This document shows, piece after piece, positions 59,733 through 64,000 of a stretch of 64,000 nt of DNA. The first letter of the stretch is position 1, and each line of letters starts with the position of its first letter. A model generated the notes under the pieces. It searched no databases. It was not told the DNA's origin and saw only the letters and a list, made by a program, of their open reading frames with translations. The translations under genes were made by a program, and so were the position numbers. This DNA comes from Sisyra terminalis (Eukaryota; Arthropoda; Insecta; Neuroptera; Sisyridae), in the NCBI GenBank assembly GCA_958496175.1, contig OY292274.1, positions 8,370,001 through 8,434,000 on the forward strand. The letters run 5' to 3'.

Positions 59733-61026
59733 TATTAGGTGTACAACTTTGCTTCCGCCGTTTTTTTCCGAAATTCGAGGCTTTATTGTAAAAAAACTGG
59801 TTATACATTTATGATTCAAAGTATTGTCCATCGCTGGCCACTACTTTCTCCCATCTTTCGGGCAGCGTACGAATCCCGCGTTGAAAAAACTGGTCATCTT
59901 TTGAAGCGATCCACGAATCGATCCAATTTTTTACTTCTTCATAAGACCGGAAGTGCTGGTCAGCCAGGCCGTGTGCCATTGATCGAAACAAGTGATAGTC
60001 CGAGGGAGCAACGTCTGGAGAATACGGCGGGTGGGGTAGGACTTCCCATTTCAACGTTTCCAAGTATGTCTTGACCACTTTCGCAACATGGGGTCGAGCA
60101 TTGTCGTGCTGTAAAATCACTTTATCATGTCTCTCGTTGTATTGCGGCCGTTTGTCTTTCAATGCTCGGCTCAAACGCATTAATTGCGTTCGATAACGAT
60201 CGCCTGTGATTGTTTCAGTCGGTTTTAACAACTCATAATGCACTACGCCGAGCTGGTCCCACCAAATACAGAGCATGACCTTGGAACCGTGAATATTCGG
60301 TTTGGCCGTCGACGTGGAAGCATGGCCGGGATATCCCCATGATTTTCTGCGCTTGGGATTATCGTAATGAACCCATTTTTCGTCCCCAGTCACAATGCGA
60401 TGGAGAAATCCTTTCCGTCTTTGCCTTGCAAGCAGCTGTTCACAAGCAAACAAACGCCGTTCAACATCTCTCGGCTTCAACTCGTACGGCACCCAATTTC
60501 CTTGTTTCTGAATCATTCCCATGATTTTCAGGCGTTTTGAAATGGCTTGTTGCGTCACTCCCAATGATACTGCCAATTCTTGTTGCGTTTGACACGAGTC
60601 TTGATCAAGTAATGCCTCCAATTCTGCATCTTCGAAAACCTTCTCTCTTCCACCGCCTTGCCGGTCTTCGACGTCAAAATCACCGTTCTTGAAGCGTTGA
60701 AACCGGCACTCTCGGCACGTTCTTTCACTAATAGCGGCCTCACCATAGGTATTTGAGAGCATTCGATGAGCCTCAGCCGCAGATTTCTTCATATTAAAGC
60801 AGAAAATTAAAACCTCCCGCAAATGACGAGAATTTGGCTCGTAAGCTGACATGTTTAATCGAGAATGACTTTATGATGCAGACACAAATCGACTAATATT
60901 TCGATGGCGTTATGTTTACAAATGCCTAAGCTTATTGTATGACACTACGATCTATTTATTTCGACTACCACTTACCGCTACAGCCATCTATTGCAAAACG
61001 GCGGAAGCAAAGTTGTACACCTAATA
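59733..61026 (-). mobile_element. Full-length mariner element, mauritiana-type, with TA duplication
   Basis: The 1,290-bp element (59735-61024) has inverted ends TTAGGTGTACAACTTTGC and its complement, flanked by TA on both sides. It carries one transposase gene occupying most of its length. Intact ends, frame and duplication point to recent activity. Confidence 0.93.
59809..60852 (-). CDS. Mariner transposase (mauritiana/Mos1-like), 347 residues
   Basis: This cut-and-paste DDE/D transposase acts on its own terminal repeats in the nucleus. The frame is uninterrupted from MSAYEPNSRHLREV to SDGQYFES-stop, the length expected for Mos1 relatives. The N-terminal half holds paired helix-turn-helix domains (FNMKKSAAEAHRML; TQQELAVSLGVTQQAISKRL). 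The WVPYEL motif follows. The catalytic triad is visible as VTGDEKW, LQHDNARPH and PHPPYSPDVAPSDYHLF, that is D,D34D with YSPDVAPSDYHLF as the third block. One oddity: where relatives have CxxWFQRF it reads CRECRFQRF, consistent with a 3-base insertion that replaces the conserved Trp in the DNA-binding region. That could impair binding. Confidence 0.92.
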   Translation of the reverse strand: MSAYEPNSRHLREVLIFCFNMKKSAAEAHRMLSNTYGEAAISERTCRECRFQRFKNGDFDVEDRQGGGREKVFEDAELEALLDQDSCQTQQELAVSLGVTQQAISKRLKIMGMIQKQGNWVPYELKPRDVERRLFACEQLLARQRRKGFLHRIVTGDEKWVHYDNPKRRKSWGYPGHASTSTAKPNIHGSKVMLCIWWDQLGVVHYELLKPTETITGDRYRTQLMRLSRALKDKRPQYNERHDKVILQHDNARPHVAKVVKTYLETLKWEVLPHPPYSPDVAPSDYHLFRSMAHGLADQHFRSYEEVKNWIDSWIASKDDQFFQRGIRTLPERWEKVVASDGQYFES

Positions 61027-61461
61027 CAAACACATTTCATATACTTTTCGCGAGCAAATTCCTCTTTGACCTGGAGATATGGGCAAAAATGTACTCCCCC
61101 ACATGGCTATTTTTCAAAGTTATATATCTCAAACACTAATTAAGCTAGAGAAGTGAAACCAACGCGAGACTTTAGATTTTTTTACAGAATATATCATATA
61201 TTTTTTTTAAATTTTTAGAAAAAAAAATTATACAAAAAAAATCCAAAAAACAAATGAAATGTTTTCTTTATGTGTTCCCTGAAAATGACAATCACGAAAA
61301 AAATAAAGTTTATGGCAAAAAAAATTTTTAGAAAATTCAAACTTTGAAATTTTATTGGCTAATGGGTAAAGGGGTATATTAAACGTATGAACGATACATA
61401 TTTTACATTCTATACATTAATTAAATTACGAAGAAAGCCTACTGGTGGACGAATGATCTAG

Positions 61462-61640
61462 GGCATTGTTTCCTAACCTGTGGTCCGCGGTCCCATTTGA
61501 AAAAGTTTGTTTTTTGTTTTTTAATTTAATGAAGGAATACTAAAATATAATATTATCCGAAAATTGCACCTTTTTTCACTCAGTGGCATTATGCTTGATT
61601 TCCTTGGGGGTCTGCGGCTGAAAAAGGTTAGGAAAGGTTA
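61462..61640. repeat. Related hAT-type MITE, degenerate
   Basis: It shares with the 58.9-kb MITE, in opposite orientation, GTGGTCCGCGGTCCCATTTG and the run through AATTGCACC to TGCGGCTGAAAAAGGTTAGG. The 3' terminus is altered by a local duplication of GGAAAGGTTAGG and no target duplication is clear. Confidence 0.6.
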
Positions 61641-62164
61641 GGACTTTTCTTAGCCTTAGTGTCGTTAAGGACCTAAGTATCTATAGCGCGATGTTAAATA
61701 ACAATTAAGAGAAAAATTAAGAAGAAGTTAAAGTTTTTCAACATTTTGTCATGCTAATTTCCTTGACTCAATGGAATTCTCTACTTTTGTAGAGCTTCAT
61801 CTTTTAAATTTTAAAATGATTACAAAAAATTAAGAAAAACGAGGATCAATATCAACGATATAGATCTAAACAAAAAATAGCAACTGTTTACCAGATCTCA
61901 ACTTTGAAAACTTTAAAATTAAAAAAATAGGTGAATAATTAAAATAAAGCATAGAATTTGTTAAAAGAAAGGTAATAAACTGGGAAAATGGGCCAATTCA
62001 AAATTCGGCAGTCTTCGGGTTGCCTACGAAGGATTCGGTGAAAGTAGGTAAATTTGGAAACACCCCCCCTCCATAACCACATCGCAAAAAGAGAAAGGCA
62101 CGACTTATAAATTGAGGTCAATCCGTGATTATTTTGTAAATCATCACAAAGCAGTTACGGATTG
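61641..62164. other. Intergenic sequence
   Basis: No supported feature; the 60-codon minus frame 61939-62121 has no motif. Confidence 0.5.
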
Positions 62165-62175
62165 ATCCAAACTAC

Positions 62176-62226
62176 TTGATGATCACTGAGAAAGATTGCT
62201 TGGCAATCGAAATACGTACCTGGGCA
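62176..62226 (+). ncRNA. Decayed hammerhead-like motif, copy 6
   Basis: This is a second copy of the 53-kb family. Stem II GATTGC/GCAATC and GAAA-TACGTA are kept, but the core reads CTGAGAA, changing the invariant G of CUGANGA to A, so I expect it to be inactive. Confidence 0.4.
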
Positions 62227-62276
62227 ATACGTCACGAATATTTTTGACTGAACTTCTATTCAAATTTATGATTATT

Positions 62277-63294
62277 AGACTAATTCAAAAAAGAAATAAT
62301 TAATTATTTTTCTTAATTATATCGAAAATATTGTTGGAAATGACACAAAAAAATTCTGTGAAAGTTTAAGCTCTTAATATTAATATTAAGAGGTGCCGCA
62401 TCGCATATTTCGATTTTCCATTTAAATAACATGGGAACAATATTCTCTTGCACTTTGGAATTTTATAGTTCACGTTGGTGGCAATATTTCGGAATGACCA
62501 AGGTATGTTCTTGTAGAAAATTGAACGATTTACAAAAAAGGTTTCGTACAAGTTTTTGATAAATTTATTTCTTCAAAGTTATTCGAGGTCAAAGTTGAAC
62601 TAAAGAGAAATTTTAATAGTTTTTCAATTTTTTGACGCAATCATCAATTTTATGAGAAAATTTTATAGGACATTTTTTGTAGAAAGCTTTTTTTCTATAA
62701 CTTATCTCTATAAAAGTTTTTGAAATTTTTCTCAGGTCCTAAGTTATTTGATTATCATAAAAATAATAATTTTTATGTTAAAAATATAATAATTTAGGGT
62801 ATTTTCAATTTAATGCAAATAACTAAGCACCTGTGAAAAATATCAAAAACTTTTATACAGATAAGTTATAGAAAAAAAGTGCTCTACAAAAAATTTTCTA
62901 TAAAATTTTTCTCATAAAATTTTGATCGTTGCGTCAAAAAATTGAAAAAATATTAACATTTCTCTTTAGTTCAACTTTAACCTCGAATAACTTTTGAGGG
63001 AATAAATATATCACAAATTTGTACAAAGACCTTTTTTGTAGATCGTTCAATTTTCTACAAGAATATACCTTGGTCATTCCGAAATATTGTCACCAACGTT
63101 AGCTACAAAATTCCAAAGTGCAAGAAAATATTGTTCCCATGTTATTTAAATGGAAAATCGAAAATTGCGATGTGGCACCTCTTAATATTAATATTAAGAG
63201 CTTAAACTTTTACAGATTTTTTTTTGTCATTCCCAACAATTTTTTCGATATAATTAAGAATAAAAAATTCATCATTTTTTTTTTGAATCAGTCT
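62277..63294. repeat. Foldback element (AGACTAATTCAAA/TTGAATCAGTCT ends), copy 2
   Basis: Both ends are present and the arms match copy 1 at 48.9-50.5 kb, including AAATAACATGGGAACAAT and TAATATTAATATTA. The frames within (62366-62551 minus, 63118-63471 plus) are the two arms and flanking sequence, not genes. Confidence 0.85.
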
Positions 63295-63391
63295 TATGTT
63301 TATGGTATGATTTTTATATATTATTATATTAAATTATACTACATAAATTGGACCGCAATATATTCTATATATTGTATACACAAAATAGATG

Positions 63392-64000
63392 AAATTTTAC
63401 TAGAGAGGAATGCAAACTTAAACAAACCGCTTAATTATAGAAAAGATTTGACTCAAATTTCTCATTTTTAAAAATAAAATCACTCTGAAATCGTCTCATC
63501 TTATTTAATAAGCAAGTAAAATAAAATTTGTATGAGAAGTTGTATTAGATAATAATACAAAATTAGTAATTTGAAATGCCACATAATATGTTATAAATCA
63601 TCGAGTACCAAATGAAACAATATCCTGAAAACCACAACGCAAATGAAGCATAATATTGCCATGTTAAATTGTCCTTGTCCATTTTTCTTACTTGGATATG
63701 GAAATACGTCAAAATTTTTTTCTCTATTTCTAAAAGTCCATGTGGATATGTGAAAGAAAATAAAACGCTTATTTAAAACCGCATCCAAACCAATATGACA
63801 TTGGAACTGTTTTAGTTTCTTTTGTTGTCATAACAATTTATTGACCCAACAAATTTTACAAATGCGTGATGATGTTTCCTTCTTGTGAATTTCTATGTCC
63901 TATATGCAAATTCAACAAATTTATCATATTAATCTTTTTATATTTCTTCTTTTTTATTTTTAAAATTGACATTTTTGATAAATGTTTTTATTTCAATTTA
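63392..64000. other. AT-rich sequence at the window end
   Basis: A 65-codon minus frame (63591-63788) has no recognisable motif. Nothing else seen. Confidence 0.5.

Larger units (their letters stand above)
59650..61330 (-). repeat. Foldback arm, family TCTAGCAGGATCC, copy 4, split by mariner
   Basis: The arm runs 59650-59734, is interrupted by the mariner at 59735-61024, and resumes at 61025 with ACAAACACATTTCATATACT, matching the unbroken order in copies 2 and 3. Only one arm is present. Confidence 0.82.
62165..63391. repeat. Copy of the 53-kb repeat, split by a foldback
   Basis: The sequence 62165-62272 (TTGCTTGGCAATCGAAATAC) and 63295-63391 (GCAATATATTCTATATATTG) are contiguous in the 53-kb copy. 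Between them sits the 62277-63294 foldback. Confidence 0.8.

Overview
This is a strongly AT-rich eukaryotic window, almost certainly from an insect. The evidence is two spliced protein-coding genes with GT-AG introns, one of them an unmistakable tau-family microtubule-associated protein, set among dense transposable elements. The elements include Jockey-like and RNase H-bearing LINEs, Helitrons, mauritiana-type mariner, hAT relics and many long-hairpin (foldback) elements. No operons, CRISPR arrays or bacterial signals were seen. I cannot name the species.

Layout. Bases 1-22,460 are intergenic and repeat-filled. They hold one foldback, four Helitron-like elements, a Tc1 relic, a small hammerhead-bearing hairpin, a deleted hAT element with a perfect 8-bp target duplication, and a Jockey-like LINE split by a Helitron that is itself split by a second Helitron. 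A second LINE on the minus strand and a fifth Helitron follow. A plus-strand gene for an unrecognised 218-residue, four-membrane-segment protein runs from 22,461 to about 32,765 in three exons. Its 9.5-kb first intron is packed with foldbacks, and its TGA stop is followed by 39 more open codons. From 58,212 down to 39,493 on the minus strand lies tau. I assembled eight coding exons with compatible splice phases into 905 residues: a long Pro/Ser-rich projection domain, then five tau microtubule-binding repeats and a short C-terminal tail exon. A further minus-strand exon-like segment at 36,876-37,119 is phase-compatible with tau but unplaced. Beyond 58.2 kb are hAT MITEs, a complete-looking mariner nested in a foldback arm, and a foldback nested in another repeat.

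The most interesting signal is a set of sequences matching the hammerhead ribozyme core (CUGANGA, stem II, GAAA, very short stem III, NUH). Five copies have an intact core and one is decayed. Each lies in or next to a palindromic repeat. Four of the five intact-core copies are in introns of tau or of the four-segment gene, all on the transcribed strand, and in three of these palindromes the opposite-strand copy has a broken core. The short or absent stem III loop resembles the minimal hammerheads reported from Penelope-like retroelements. No Penelope reverse transcriptase was found here, so that affiliation is inference.

Other points of interest are the possible stop-codon readthrough, tRNA-like modules with pol III A/B boxes inside several Helitrons, internal sequence blocks shared by three foldback families, and a two-part minisatellite built around CCTGATCAGG inside a foldback.
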